A DNA stretch of 64,000 nucleotides, from NCBI RefSeq assembly GCF_000427825.1, contig NZ_ATYT01000007.1, positions 210,223-274,222 on the forward strand, given 5' to 3'. The first letter of the stretch is position 1, and the number at the start of each line of letters is the position of its first letter. The notes beneath the pieces are model-generated. The model did not search any database. It worked only from the letters and a program-made list of their open reading frames with translations, and was not told where the DNA came from. Shown here piece by piece: positions 7,911-16,787 of the stretch. Both the position numbers and the translations under genes were made by a program. The stretch comes from Thermocrispum municipale DSM 44069 (GTDB lineage: Bacteria; Actinomycetota; Actinomycetes; Mycobacteriales; Pseudonocardiaceae).

Positions 7911-9082
7911 TGGCCAGCACCAGACACTGGTTCGAAACCGTCGCCGAGGCCCAGCAGCGGGCCAAGAAGCGGCTACCCAAGTCGGTGTACCTTGCCCTGC
8001 TCGCCGGGTCGGAAGCGGGCGTGACGCTGTCGGACAACACCGCCGCGTTCGCCGAGCTCGGGCTGCGGCCGCACATCGCCGACCAGCCCGCCAAGCGCGA
8101 GCTGTCGACCACGGTGCTCGGCCAGGAGATCTCGCTGCCGGTGATCTGCTCCCCCACCGGCGTGCAGGCGGTCGACCCGGCGGGCGAGGTCGCCGTTGCC
8201 CGCGCGGCCGCCACGTCCGGCACGGCCATCGGCCTGTCGTCGTTCGCGTCGAAGCCGGTCGAGGAAGTCGTCGCGGCGAACCCGAAGACGTTCTTCCAGA
8301 TCTACTGGCAGGGCGACCGCGATGACATGCTGCGGCGGCTGGACCGGGCCAAGAAGGCGGGAGCGGTCGGGCTGATCGTGACATTGGACTGGGTGTTCGC
8401 CACCCAGCGCGACTGGGGCAGCCCGCCACTGCCGGAGAAGCTCGACTTCAAGACGATGCTGTCGTTCGCCCCGCAGGTGTCGGTGCGGCCGGGCTGGCTG
8501 CTGCGCTATCTGCGGGCTCGCAGGCTGCCGGATCTCACCACGCCGAACCTGGCCGAGCGGGGACAGAAGGGCCCGACGTTCTTCGGCGCCTACGGCGAGT
8601 GGATGCAGACCCCGCCGCCGAGCTGGTCCGACCTGCAGTGGCTGCGGGAGCAGTGGGACGGCCCGTTCATGATCAAGGGCGTGCACCGGCCCGACGACGC
8701 GCGGCGAGCGATCGACATCGGCGCTACGGCGATCTCGGTGTCCAACCACGGCGGTAACAACCTGGACAGCACGCCCGCGTCGATCCGAGCGCTGCCCGGT
8801 GTGGTCAAGGCCGTGGACGGGCAGATCGAGGTCTTGCTGGACGGCGGCATCCGGCGCGGCAGCGACGTGGTCAAGGCACTCGCACTGGGCGCCCGCGCGG
8901 TGATGATCGGCAGGGCGTACCTGTGGGGCATGGCGGCCAACGGGGAGCGCGGCGTGCACAACGTGCTGGAAATCCTGCGCCAGGGCATCGACTCCACGCT
9001 GTACGGCCTCGGCAAGGCGTCGGTGCACGACCTGACGCCGGACGACGTGCTGATCCCGGACGGGTTCACCCGGGGCATGTAG
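7910..9082 (+). CDS. mftD: Pre-mycofactocin synthase MftD (FMN-dependent)
   Basis: 390 residues of the FMN-dependent alpha-hydroxyacid dehydrogenase family. Visible marks are the FMN/substrate signature SVSNHGGNNLDSTPASI with the catalytic His, the barrel strands LPVICSPTGVQ and EVLLDGGIRRGSDVVKAL, and the phosphate-binding GARAVMIGRAYLWG. MftD oxidatively deaminates the released dipeptide to give the alpha-keto amide that makes the cofactor redox active. It ends in TAGTG, sharing bases with the GTG start of mftF. Confidence 0.94.
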   Translation: MASTRHWFETVAEAQQRAKKRLPKSVYLALLAGSEAGVTLSDNTAAFAELGLRPHIADQPAKRELSTTVLGQEISLPVICSPTGVQAVDPAGEVAVARAAATSGTAIGLSSFASKPVEEVVAANPKTFFQIYWQGDRDDMLRRLDRAKKAGAVGLIVTLDWVFATQRDWGSPPLPEKLDFKTMLSFAPQVSVRPGWLLRYLRARRLPDLTTPNLAERGQKGPTFFGAYGEWMQTPPPSWSDLQWLREQWDGPFMIKGVHRPDDARRAIDIGATAISVSNHGGNNLDSTPASIRALPGVVKAVDGQIEVLLDGGIRRGSDVVKALALGARAVMIGRAYLWGMAANGERGVHNVLEILRQGIDSTLYGLGKASVHDLTPDDVLIPDGFTRGM

Positions 9083-10416
9083 TGCCGGTGGTTCAGGCGG
9101 GCACCAGGCTCACCCTGGATGCCAACGCGCGCCGCTTTCGCGGGGACCGGGTCCTGCTCGGCGGTTCGCCGTTACGCCTGATCCGCCTCAGCTCGACGGG
9201 CGCAGGCTACCTGCGGGACTGGGTGGCCGGCCAGCCCGTCGGAGACCGCTCCGGTGAGCGGCGGCTGGCGGAGAGGCTGGTCGCCGCCGGGCTCATGCAC
9301 CCACGGCCCAGCGGCGGGCACTACTCCGCGCGCGACGTCACGCTCGTCGTGCCGGTCAAGGACGACGCTTCGGGTGCTGCGGCGGTGGGTACGGCGAGCG
9401 AAGGGTTGAACAGGGTCGTCGTCGACGATGGATCAGCTGCTCCCCTGCCGGATGCCGCGGTCCGCCACGACCGCCCACGAGGACCTGCGGCCGCCCGCAA
9501 CTCCGGCTGGCGGCTGGCGAACTCCGACCTCGTGGCGTTCCTGGACGCGGATACACGTCCTGAACCGGATTGGCTCGAGGCCGTGCTACCGCACTTCGAG
9601 GACCCCCAGGTCGCCGCCGTCGCACCGCGAGTACGCAGCGTTCCAGGCCAAGGCGCCCTCGCTGAGTACGAAGCAGATCGCTCCAGCTTGGACATGGGTG
9701 CCGATCCCGGTCGGGTGCTGCCGTTGAGTCGCATCGGTTATGTCCCGACCGCGGCGCTGGTCGTCCGGCGGTCCGCGCTGGTCACGGTCGACGGGTTCGA
9801 CGAAGCGCTCCGCTACGGAGAAGACGTCGACTTCGTCTGGCGCCTGATCGATGCCGGTTACGACGTCCGCTACGAGCCGGAGTCGACCGTGTGGCATGTA
9901 CCGCGACCAGATGTGCGGTCCTGGCTACGCCAGCGCTTCGACTACGGCACGTCCGCCGCCCCCTTGGCGCGCCGTCACCCGGACCGGCTCGCCTGCGCGC
10001 GATTGTCCGCGTCCAGTGCACTCGAATGGGGCCTGACCGTGGGTGGTTTGCCGAGGGCAGCGGTAGTGGCCGCCGCTGCCGGCGCCACTCGCATGATCCG
10101 GCGGCTGCGCCGTCGCGGAATTCCCGGCGACGAATCGGTGAAATTGGTGCTCGATGCATCGGCCGCTACCGCAGGGATGCTCGCCGCGGCCGTCCGACGG
10201 GGGTGGTGGCCGCTGACTCTGCTGTCCCGTCGCGGCAGGCGCGTGCTGCTGGCCAGCCTGCTGCCGTGCCTGGTCGAGGCCGTCAGGCAGCGCAAGACGC
10301 CGGGCTGGGCCGCTTTACGGATAGCCGACGACATCGCCTACGGCATTGGCGTCTGGGTCGGTTGTGCGCGGGAACGCACGGCCAAGCCACTCCTGGCGCA
10401 GCGGATTCGCTCCTAA
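9082..10416 (+). CDS. mftF: Mycofactocin glycosyltransferase MftF
   Basis: 444-residue family-2 glycosyltransferase that adds beta-1,4-glucose units to pre-mycofactocin. An ~80-residue PqqD-like N-terminal segment (RLTLDANARRFRGDRVLL) precedes the GT-A domain: metal-binding DAD in AFLDADTRPEPDW, an acceptor-side motif GYVPTAALVVRRSAL, and the catalytic ED region in RYGEDVDFVWRL. Hydrophobic helices follow in the last 120 residues. The GTG at 9082 was chosen because it overlaps the mftD stop and begins the conserved N-terminal block. It converges on mftE, the two genes overlapping by 4 bp. Confidence 0.93.
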   Translation: MPVVQAGTRLTLDANARRFRGDRVLLGGSPLRLIRLSSTGAGYLRDWVAGQPVGDRSGERRLAERLVAAGLMHPRPSGGHYSARDVTLVVPVKDDASGAAAVGTASEGLNRVVVDDGSAAPLPDAAVRHDRPRGPAAARNSGWRLANSDLVAFLDADTRPEPDWLEAVLPHFEDPQVAAVAPRVRSVPGQGALAEYEADRSSLDMGADPGRVLPLSRIGYVPTAALVVRRSALVTVDGFDEALRYGEDVDFVWRLIDAGYDVRYEPESTVWHVPRPDVRSWLRQRFDYGTSAAPLARRHPDRLACARLSASSALEWGLTVGGLPRAAVVAAAAGATRMIRRLRRRGIPGDESVKLVLDASAATAGMLAAAVRRGWWPLTLLSRRGRRVLLASLLPCLVEAVRQRKTPGWAALRIADDIAYGIGVWVGCARERTAKPLLAQRIRS

Positions 10417-11093
10417 CTCTCAGCCATCCATGTGGCGACAGCATCGACCAACGAGTCCGTCCAGCGCTCGAGCACGGCGGCGCCGTCGTCGGCACTGGCG
10501 CGCGTGGGATCGCCAAGGACTCCGTTCGGGCTGACCGCGGCCACGCCGCCCCGGCGAAGGTCGTCGATGATGTCCGGCAACGGTGCCGTCACGCCGGGCT
10601 CGGCCGCGTCGAGTGCGACTCCGGGATGCTCGAGGCTCAACAACACCGAGGTCTCGGTGTGGCCTGCGTGGGTGTCGTCCGCACGGCCGGCCGGGGCCCA
10701 GGCCATCACGGTGCGACCTTCGGCCCGCAGTGTCCGGACGGCTTCGCGCAGCGGCTGGGCGTTGCCGCCGTGCCCGTTGACCAGGACCACCCCGGCGAAG
10801 TCGTCAGCCGACCGGACCAGTTCGACGACCAGCCCGGTCAGCATGGCCTGGCCGATCGACAGTGTCCCGGCAAACCCCGCGTGCTCTCCGCTCGACCCGT
10901 ACGGAATTGGCGGCGCCACCACCACGTCCGGGATGCGATCGGCGAGCCGTCGGCACAGCTGTGTGGCGATCACGGTGTCGGTGCTCAGCGGCAGGTGGGG
11001 ACCATGCTGCTCGGTAGCGCCCAATGGGACGGCCAGCAGCGTGCGCGCGGCGCGGTCGGTCAGTTGCGGTGAGCGAAGTTCGCCGAGGTTCAC
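10413..11093 (-). CDS. mftE: Mycofactocin precursor peptidase MftE
   Basis: 226-residue creatininase-family metallopeptidase that cuts the modified MftA between Gly and the crosslinked Val-Tyr. Metal ligands are visible: E28 and H30 (GATEQHGPH), D39 (PLSTD), H108 in NGHGGN, and the AGHTETS motif at 143-149. It starts at a GTG that overlaps the stop of the upstream SDR gene (GTGA). Unlike the usual mftABCDEF run, it sits on the opposite strand, converging on mftF. Confidence 0.93.
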   Translation of the reverse strand: MNLGELRSPQLTDRAARTLLAVPLGATEQHGPHLPLSTDTVIATQLCRRLADRIPDVVVAPPIPYGSSGEHAGFAGTLSIGQAMLTGLVVELVRSADDFAGVVLVNGHGGNAQPLREAVRTLRAEGRTVMAWAPAGRADDTHAGHTETSVLLSLEHPGVALDAAEPGVTAPLPDIIDDLRRGGVAAVSPNGVLGDPTRASADDGAAVLERWTDSLVDAVATWMAES

Positions 11094-11893
11094 GCCGTGA
11101 AACCTCCGTCCGCGTGCAGCACGGTCCCGGTGAGCGCCGAGGAATCCGGCGAGCAGAGCCAGCTCACCGCCGCGGCCACTTCGTCGGGGTCAAGGAGGCC
11201 GGTGAGCTGATGGGTGGCGAATTCGTCGGCCGAGGGCAGGTCGTAGAGCTGGGCGGATGCCTCGAGCATGGCCGTACGGGTGGAGCCCGGTGACACGGCC
11301 GTGACGCAGATGCCGGTGCCTGCCAGATCGTGGGCGAGTCCTTTGACCAGGCCGACGACGGCGTGCTTCGCGGCGTTGTACCCGGCTAGATGGAGCAGGC
11401 CGCGGTGCGCCGCGCTGGAGGCTACCGCCACGAATCGGCCGCTCCGTGGTTCTTCCTGGCGCAGCAGGGCGGGGATGGCGGCCCTGGCCAGGTTCGCCAC
11501 CCCGGTCACGCAGACACCGAAGAGGGCTTCCCACTCGGTCGCGGGCGCCTCCCACAGCGGCTTACCGCCCGCGATGACACCGGCGGCGGCCACGGCCGCA
11601 TCGAGACCGCCGAAGCGTTGTTCCGCGAGGGCGACGGCTTCTCGTAGCGCATCGACGTCTTGCACGTCAGCGACGAAATCGAGCACCGCATCCGGGTGTC
11701 CGGCCGCGAGCGATTCGAGGTCCGCTCGCGTCGCCAGCGGATACGGCACCCGAGGGTCGTCCGCGCAGCGGTCGACCGCGACCACCCGCCATCCGTTGCC
11801 AACCAGGCGTCGGACCGTTGCGGCTCCGATGCCCCGCGCAGCACCCGTCACGACGGCGACCCGTCGCTGTGCGCTCGCTGGCTCGTCGGTCAC
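11090..11893 (-). CDS. Mycofactocin-associated SDR oxidoreductase
   Basis: 267-residue short-chain dehydrogenase. NAD-binding TGAARGIG at residues 16-23, active-site SS pair at 159-160 and catalytic Y172-x3-K176 (YNAAK). It lies in one unit with mftE and divergent from mftR, which matches the SDR subfamily known to travel inside mycofactocin loci. Such SDRs hold NAD(H) without exchanging it and are thought to pass electrons to mycofactocin. The GTG at 11893 has AGGGG about 7 bases upstream. Substrate unknown. Confidence 0.88.
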   Translation of the reverse strand: MTDEPASAQRRVAVVTGAARGIGAATVRRLVGNGWRVVAVDRCADDPRVPYPLATRADLESLAAGHPDAVLDFVADVQDVDALREAVALAEQRFGGLDAAVAAAGVIAGGKPLWEAPATEWEALFGVCVTGVANLARAAIPALLRQEEPRSGRFVAVASSAAHRGLLHLAGYNAAKHAVVGLVKGLAHDLAGTGICVTAVSPGSTRTAMLEASAQLYDLPSADEFATHQLTGLLDPDEVAAAVSWLCSPDSSALTGTVLHADGGFTA

Positions 11894-11930
11894 GTCGCTG
11901 CCCCTTGACCCCTCGGGAATACGATGATCG

Positions 11931-11945
11931 TGACACCGAATGCCA
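11931..11945 (+). promoter_or_regulatory. Candidate MftR operator upstream of mftR/SDR
   Basis: TGACACCGAATGCCA matches the mftA-upstream word at 6251-6265 in 13 of 15 positions. It lies in the 64-bp gap between the divergent SDR (11893) and mftR (11958) starts, so one bound dimer could control mftR, the SDR and mftE together. Confidence 0.62.
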
Positions 11946-11957
11946 CGGGAAAGAAGC

Positions 11958-12566
11958 ATGGGTCGACAACCGTCCGGAAACGGCGCGCGGCGTGGCCGTC
12001 GCCCAGCCACCAGTCGCGCTGAGCTGGAGCGGGTCGCGTTCGACCTGTTCTCGACGCGGGGCTTCGACGCGACAACCATCGACGACATCGCCGCCGCCGC
12101 GAACATCGGCCGCCGGACGTTCTTCCGCTACTTCGACTCGAAGAACGACGTCGTGTGGGGCAATTTCACCGAGCAGTTGGAGTCGATGCGCAGCCGCTTC
12201 GCCGAGTGCCCGCCCGAGCAGCCGCTGATGGAAGCCATCCGCGACGTCGTGGTGGACTTCAACCGCTTCGACCCCGCGGTCGTGCCGTGGCACCGCAGGC
12301 GCATGGAGCTGATCCTGCGCGTCCCCGCCCTGCAGGCGCATTCGACGCTGCGTTATGCGGATTGGCGGACGGTCGTGGCGGAGTTCGTCGCCCGGCGGCT
12401 CGGGGTGGACTCCGACGCCCTGGAACCCCGGGCGATCTCGCACGCCACGCTCGGCGTCTGCATCGCCGCCTACGAGCACTGGCTCATCCATCCGGAAGCC
12501 GAATTGGGTGACGTCCTGCACCGGATGCTCACCGAGCTGGCCTCCGGCTTCGGCGCGCGGGTGTGA
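11958..12566 (+). CDS. mftR: Mycofactocin TetR-family regulator MftR
   Basis: 202 residues. A basic N-terminal arm (GARRGRRPATSRAELE) precedes the helix-turn-helix, with the family-typical stretches FDATTIDDIAAAANI and GRRTFFRYFDSKNDVVWG. These, and its place in the locus, identify it as MftR rather than a generic TetR. It represses mycofactocin synthesis; mycobacterial MftR is released by long-chain acyl-CoA. The ATG at 11958 was preferred over 11940 because GGGAAAG lies just upstream. In mycobacteria mftR is divergent from mftA; here it is at the other end of the locus. Confidence 0.88.
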   Translation: MGRQPSGNGARRGRRPATSRAELERVAFDLFSTRGFDATTIDDIAAAANIGRRTFFRYFDSKNDVVWGNFTEQLESMRSRFAECPPEQPLMEAIRDVVVDFNRFDPAVVPWHRRRMELILRVPALQAHSTLRYADWRTVVAEFVARRLGVDSDALEPRAISHATLGVCIAAYEHWLIHPEAELGDVLHRMLTELASGFGARV

Positions 12567-12714
12567 CGCTCTACCTGCTTGCCTCGCCAGTGGCGCCCGA
12601 TCAGCAATCGACAGCGCACCCGGGCACGGCCGGCGTCTTCCGACGGCTGTTGCCATGTGCGGCTTCACCCGTCGGACGGCAGCGTCACGGGCACCCGTCT
12701 GCAAAGATCCACTG

Positions 12715-13251
12715 GTGCGTAATCCGACCGTCCGTGCTCACCCGCCAGGCGTGGTCGTCGCCGCCGCGTTGCTGGTCGCGTGCAGCGTCGTCGGCGGCAT
12801 GTGGGGTGCCGCCGCATACGACGCGATCCGGGTCAGCATCGTGGACATGTCGCTGGCCTATGAGCTCGGACATCTCGGTGAGCTGACCGACGCCTCCGGC
12901 GACCCCATGCCACGCGGCCTGGATCGCGACACCCTCCTCGTCATGGCCATCGCCGGGTTCATCACTTGGATGATCGCTTACGCGGCCACCGTCGCGTCCC
13001 GGCGGCGCATCGGGGACCCGAACGCGATCTCGTTCACGCTCGGCATCGCGTTCCCTGCGGCCGCCGTGGGATTCTTCTGGCTCGCCGGCGACTGGCCGCA
13101 GGCCGGACAGGGCGATTGGAACGCAGCGGAGCGGCTCATTCAGCATGGGGACGTCTGGGTCCCGTTGCTCATGCTCGCCGCCGGTTTCCTGCTGCTCCGC
13201 TGGTGGTCACGCTCCGAACCGGCGCCCGACAAGGTCGACGACGACGCGTAG
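12715..13251 (+). CDS. Integral membrane protein of unknown function
   Basis: About 178 residues with four predicted transmembrane helices: VVVAAALLVACSVVGGMWG, LLVMAIAGFITWMIAYAA, FTLGIAFPAAAVGFFWLAG and VWVPLLMLAAGFLLLRWW. The loop between helices 1 and 2 is long and hydrophilic, and the C-terminal tail is charged. I do not recognise the family. The GTG at 12715 is a choice of convenience: it puts a short basic N terminus before helix 1, but no strong ribosome binding site is visible. It follows mftR by 148 bp and may or may not share its transcript. Confidence 0.6.
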   Translation: MRNPTVRAHPPGVVVAAALLVACSVVGGMWGAAAYDAIRVSIVDMSLAYELGHLGELTDASGDPMPRGLDRDTLLVMAIAGFITWMIAYAATVASRRRIGDPNAISFTLGIAFPAAAVGFFWLAGDWPQAGQGDWNAAERLIQHGDVWVPLLMLAAGFLLLRWWSRSEPAPDKVDDDA

Positions 13252-13385
13252 TCGCAGACGTCCTGACGTCGAACCGGCGCCCGCCCCTTCACGCGACCCA
13301 GCGACAGCCGACCGACATCACGGTCGGCATCCCCGTTGCCTGCGCAGATCCGTGGCGGCGACGACCGACGCGAGCGCGAGAATCC

Positions 13386-14041
13386 GACGTCGCCGCGGTG
13401 GCCAGGCTCTACGGTCGTCTCCTCAAGGCACTGGGCGTCCTGCCGAACGGAAAACTCGAGGTAGTCGCCCGACGCGATCTAGTAGGCCCATACATCGGGC
13501 GCACCGCGACCGTCTTCGAGGGGGCTCACGGCGGCGTGCTGTTCATCGAGGAGGCCTACCCCCTGACTCGAACCGGAGGCACGAACGCCGACTTCGGGCA
13601 AAAAGCGATCGACACGCTGGTCGAGCCCATGGAGGACCACCGCGCCGAAGTGGCGGTCATCGTGCCCGGTTACACCGCTGAGATGCGGCAGTTCCTGGAC
13701 AACAATCTTGGCCTGACCTCTCGTTTCGCCCGCACGCTGGAATTCGAGAACTACACCCCCGAGCACTTGTCGCCATCAGCAAGCGCATCGCCGACGCGGC
13801 GAATTACCGGCTGGACGAGGGTGCCAAAGGCGGGCTACTCGATAGGTTCAGCCGTATCGACCGGGATCAGAACTTCGGCCACACACGGGAAGCCCGGAAA
13901 CCGCTGGAACGGGTACGGAAGTGTCAGGCGTCGCGGCTGCGCACACTGAATCGCCGGCCGACCAGGGATGATTTGTGCACGCTGACGATCGATGATCTGA
14001 ACACGGCACTGGAAAGCGACGAGCTCGTCGGCCACGAATAA
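13386..14041 (+). pseudogene. Decayed CbbX/CfxQ-type AAA+ ATPase
   Basis: Frame 1 (to about 13769) reads as the middle of a CbbX/EccA-like AAA+ domain: VARLYGRLLKALGVLP, VFEGAHGGVLFIEEAYPL (Walker B region), FGQKAIDTLVEPMEDHR, and LTSRFARTLEFENYTPEHL. The protein then continues in a different frame, VAISKRIADAANYRLDEGAKGGLL, to a TAA at 14039-14041, so a one-base shift near 13769 splits it. The Walker A loop that should precede VARLYGR is missing, Walker B has EE instead of DE, and sequence between the YIGRTA and VFEG motifs is shortened. Three independent lesions argue for a true pseudogene rather than a read error. Confidence 0.8.
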
Positions 14042-14296
14042 GCCCGGCGAAACCGTGCGCAATATCGCTACGCCCGACCGACCAGCCGGCCCAGCTATTG
14101 ACCGCACGGACGGTTTATTCTCGATTTCTAATACACTTTAATTTTCGCCGCAATGCTTTGCGGGTCCGGCACGACGGGAACACCGGCAAATCGAAACCAG
14201 CCGCGATCGACGGCACCGCGGCCACCGAGGGGTGCCTGTTCGGGCAACATCCCACGGTGCGCCACGGACGGTAACCTCACCAGCTAAGATCGATTC
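14042..14296. other. AT-rich intergenic region before TetR gene
   Basis: 255 bp with no gene. The part from 14111 to 14145 is strikingly AT-rich for this genome, with TTTATTC, TTTCTAATAC and TTTAATTTT runs. It is a plausible promoter or operator zone for the downstream TetR, but no clear palindrome stands out. Confidence 0.4.
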
Positions 14297-15001
14297 GTGC
14301 CTAGAAAAACCCCGAGCCGTGAGCACGCCGAGACCTCCGGCACCAAGTCCGCGCGTACCCGCCAGCGGATCCTGGATGCCGCGGCGCACGTGCTCAGCCG
14401 CAAGGGGTTCGCGGGCACGCGCCTGACCGACGTCGCCGAGGTCGCCGAGCTGCAGGCTCCTGCGATCTACTACTACTTCCCCTCCAGGGAAGACCTCATC
14501 GAAGAGGTCATGTGGTCGGGCATCGCACACATGATCGACCATGTGCAGCAGCAGCTGGACGCACTGCCCGACGACACCCCGGCGCTGGACCGCATCGAGG
14601 TCGCCGTCGAGGCGCATCTGCGCTATCAGCTGGAGATTTCCGACTACACCACGGCGTCGATCCGCAACTCCGGCCAGGTACCGGAGAACATCAGAGCCCG
14701 GTTCAGCACCGAGGCGAACCGGTACGGCGACATCTGGCGCAAGCTCTTCCAAGAGGCCAAGCGCGAAGGCTCCATCCGTCCGGAACTCGACCTGCGCGCC
14801 GCCCGCATGCTCGTGCTCGGCGCGCTGAACTGGGCCGCCGAGTGGTGGAACCCCCGCCGCGGCACGCTCGACCAGGTCATTCGCACCGCGAAGTCACTCA
14901 TCCGGGCCGGCCTGAGCTCCGCGGACGAGGCGGACACCCCGGAGCCCCCGACGCAGCGATCCCGCGGCCGAGCCAAGAAGTCCGCGAAGGCCGCGAGCTG
15001 A
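14297..15001 (+). CDS. TetR-family regulator, paralogue of the 35939 regulator
   Basis: 234 residues. The helix-turn-helix includes LTDVAEVAELQAPAIYYYFPSRE; a long ligand domain follows with IRPELDLRAARMLVLGALNWAAEWW, and the C terminus is a lysine-rich tail. It is closely related over its whole length to the regulator at 35939, sharing the segments APALYYYF-like, DRIEVAVEAHL and DLRAARMLVLGALNW. The GTG at 14297 is the only sensible start. The two paralogues flank the catabolic island, so they may answer to related acyl-CoA ligands (inference). Its likely local target is the secreted hydrolase downstream. Confidence 0.87.
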   Translation: MPRKTPSREHAETSGTKSARTRQRILDAAAHVLSRKGFAGTRLTDVAEVAELQAPAIYYYFPSREDLIEEVMWSGIAHMIDHVQQQLDALPDDTPALDRIEVAVEAHLRYQLEISDYTTASIRNSGQVPENIRARFSTEANRYGDIWRKLFQEAKREGSIRPELDLRAARMLVLGALNWAAEWWNPRRGTLDQVIRTAKSLIRAGLSSADEADTPEPPTQRSRGRAKKSAKAAS

Positions 15002-15169
15002 CCAGCGACCGGGCGTGACACGCCCGACCGCGCCCTGAGCTCCAGCATCCTGGATCGCTCCATCACGCCGAGTCCACGGCTTTCGTACGCGAACCGAGCC
15101 TCCGACGGCACCTCGGCCGCGCCACCACACGCTGATCACTCGATCGTGTGAGGATCTGGAATTTAATTT

Positions 15170-15186
15170 AGTCTATATTATAGGCT
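15170..15186 (+). promoter_or_regulatory. AT-rich palindrome upstream of the secreted hydrolase
   Basis: In the 332-bp gap 15002-15333, AGTCTATATTATAGGCT forms a 17-bp palindrome with one mismatched pair, preceded by ATTTAATTTA. It sits about 150 bp before the hydrolase start. It resembles the AT-rich sites in the catabolic island and is a candidate target of the TetR at 14297. Nothing else is seen in the gap apart from GAGGAAG before 15334. Confidence 0.5.
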
Positions 15187-15333
15187 CCGCCGACAACGCA
15201 GGGATGCAGCAGGCCCTCGACGAGGTGCCGCGCCGGCGGGCGAGCGAAGCGACGGCGACGACCACAGCGCACCCGAGGGGCGGGCACGCCTGCGCTCTTT
15301 GCCAGTGAAAGTCCATCCGACCCGAGGAAGCCA

Positions 15334-16638
15334 ATGAGGAAAATACCCCGACGACGTGGTGGCATTCTTCTCGGCGTGGCCGCGCTGTTAGGCGTGTTCT
15401 TCGCCATTCCGGCCGATGCGTCGGCGGAGCCCACGAAATGCCGCGCGGTGGAAGTTCCGTTCACCGTTGCCGGTCAAACCGGCCCCATTGCCGGGACGCT
15501 GTGCACCCCACCCGGCGCGAACACGATTCAGATTCTTGTGCACGGCTGGACGTACGACCAGCACTATTTCGACTGGCCGGTCAAGCCGGAAACGTATTCG
15601 TACGCGCGTAAGGCCAACGAGGCCGGTTACGCCACGTTGGCGATCGACCGCCTCGGTGCGGGTGCGTCGATGCGGCCGCCGAGCTTGTTCACCACGTTCA
15701 ACAACAACGCCGAGGCGCTGCACGAGGTGGTCACCGCCGTGCGGGACGGCTCGCTGGGCAAGAAGTACGACAAGGTCGTCACGGTGGGCCACAGCCTCGG
15801 CTCGCTGACCGTGGCCCAGGAAGCCGGCCAGTTCAAGGACGTCGATGCCATCATCACGACCGGGTTCGTCCACACCATCAACTACGTCAACGTGATCGCC
15901 GAGGTGTTGGGCAGGGATCACTTCGCGATGGGCGACCCGAAGTTCGCCGGAGTGGTCAAGGATCCGCTCTACATGACCAACATCCCCGGCACCCGGCACA
16001 CGTTCTTCTACGAGCCGAACACCGACCCGGCGGTGATCGAGGCGGACGAACGCCTGAAGGGCACGGCGAGCCTGGTGGACTTCGCCACCGGCGCGGGCTT
16101 CAACCTGGTCAACGTCGACCGTGACCTGAACATCCCGGTCATGGTGGTCACCGGAGACAAGGACCGGCTGTTCTGCGGGCTCGCGTCCGTCGACTGCAGC
16201 TCGGCGAAGAACCTGATCGAGCACGAGCGCGAGTGGTACGGCCCGGACGCCACCATCGAGGCGTACGTGCCCCGCAACACCGGGCACAACACCGCGCTGG
16301 AGAAGACGGCTCCGCAGTCGGCCGCACGCATGATCGACTTCGTCGAACGGCACGTCGGCCATGGCACCGGTGTCACCGGCGCGGCACCTGGCAAGCGGCC
16401 GGAGATTCCGAGCCCGCCGCCGACCAAGCCGTCGCCGGTCGCGGCGGTGGCGGCGACTGCGTTCGAGAAGGCGGTCCTGCCGGTGGCGAACGCCTACGTG
16501 GAAGCGGTGAAGAACGTGCCTGGCCTGGGTGACACGTCGAACCCGGTCCCCGGCGCGGACAAGCTGTTGGCCACGGTGGCGAACAACGCCCACAAGATTC
16601 TCGGCACCCTACCCGCCGAGTTGATTGGCGCACCGTAA
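15334..16638 (+). CDS. Secreted alpha/beta hydrolase
   Basis: 434 residues. A signal peptide (RKIPRRRGG, then a hydrophobic core) probably ends at ASA-EP, about residue 31. The alpha/beta-hydrolase domain has the oxyanion HGW at 70-72, nucleophile S154 in GHSLGS, acid D277 (GDKD) and H318 (NTGHNT). A proline-rich linker (PSPPPTKPSP) leads to an ~70-residue C-terminal extension unrelated to the catalytic fold. It probably acts outside the cell as an esterase or lipase. The ATG has GAGGAAG ahead. It follows a TetR gene and ends in a strong terminator. I infer it could release the acid catabolised by the nearby island, but no sequence feature proves this. Confidence 0.83.
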   Translation: MRKIPRRRGGILLGVAALLGVFFAIPADASAEPTKCRAVEVPFTVAGQTGPIAGTLCTPPGANTIQILVHGWTYDQHYFDWPVKPETYSYARKANEAGYATLAIDRLGAGASMRPPSLFTTFNNNAEALHEVVTAVRDGSLGKKYDKVVTVGHSLGSLTVAQEAGQFKDVDAIITTGFVHTINYVNVIAEVLGRDHFAMGDPKFAGVVKDPLYMTNIPGTRHTFFYEPNTDPAVIEADERLKGTASLVDFATGAGFNLVNVDRDLNIPVMVVTGDKDRLFCGLASVDCSSAKNLIEHEREWYGPDATIEAYVPRNTGHNTALEKTAPQSAARMIDFVERHVGHGTGVTGAAPGKRPEIPSPPPTKPSPVAAVAATAFEKAVLPVANAYVEAVKNVPGLGDTSNPVPGADKLLATVANNAHKILGTLPAELIGAP

Positions 16639-16656
16639 CCGCGCTCCCTGGAAAAA

Positions 16657-16696
16657 GCTTCGGCGCCGGTGGCTCCTCTGCCGCCGGCGCCGAAGC
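16657..16696 (+). terminator. Strong hairpin terminator after the hydrolase
   Basis: A 13-bp perfect stem, GCTTCGGCGCCGG (16657-16669) with CCGGCGCCGAAGC (16684-16696), closes a 14-base loop 19 bp after the hydrolase stop. It is flanked by AAAAA on the left and CTT on the right, so it may stop transcription from either side. Confidence 0.75.
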
Positions 16697-16787
16697 CTTG
16701 TGTGGGGTCGAGCAGGGTTCGCGACGCGAACCGAGGTGATGGCGAGTGGGCTCGCGGCGGACGCTGCGGAATGTGTGGCCCACTGAC

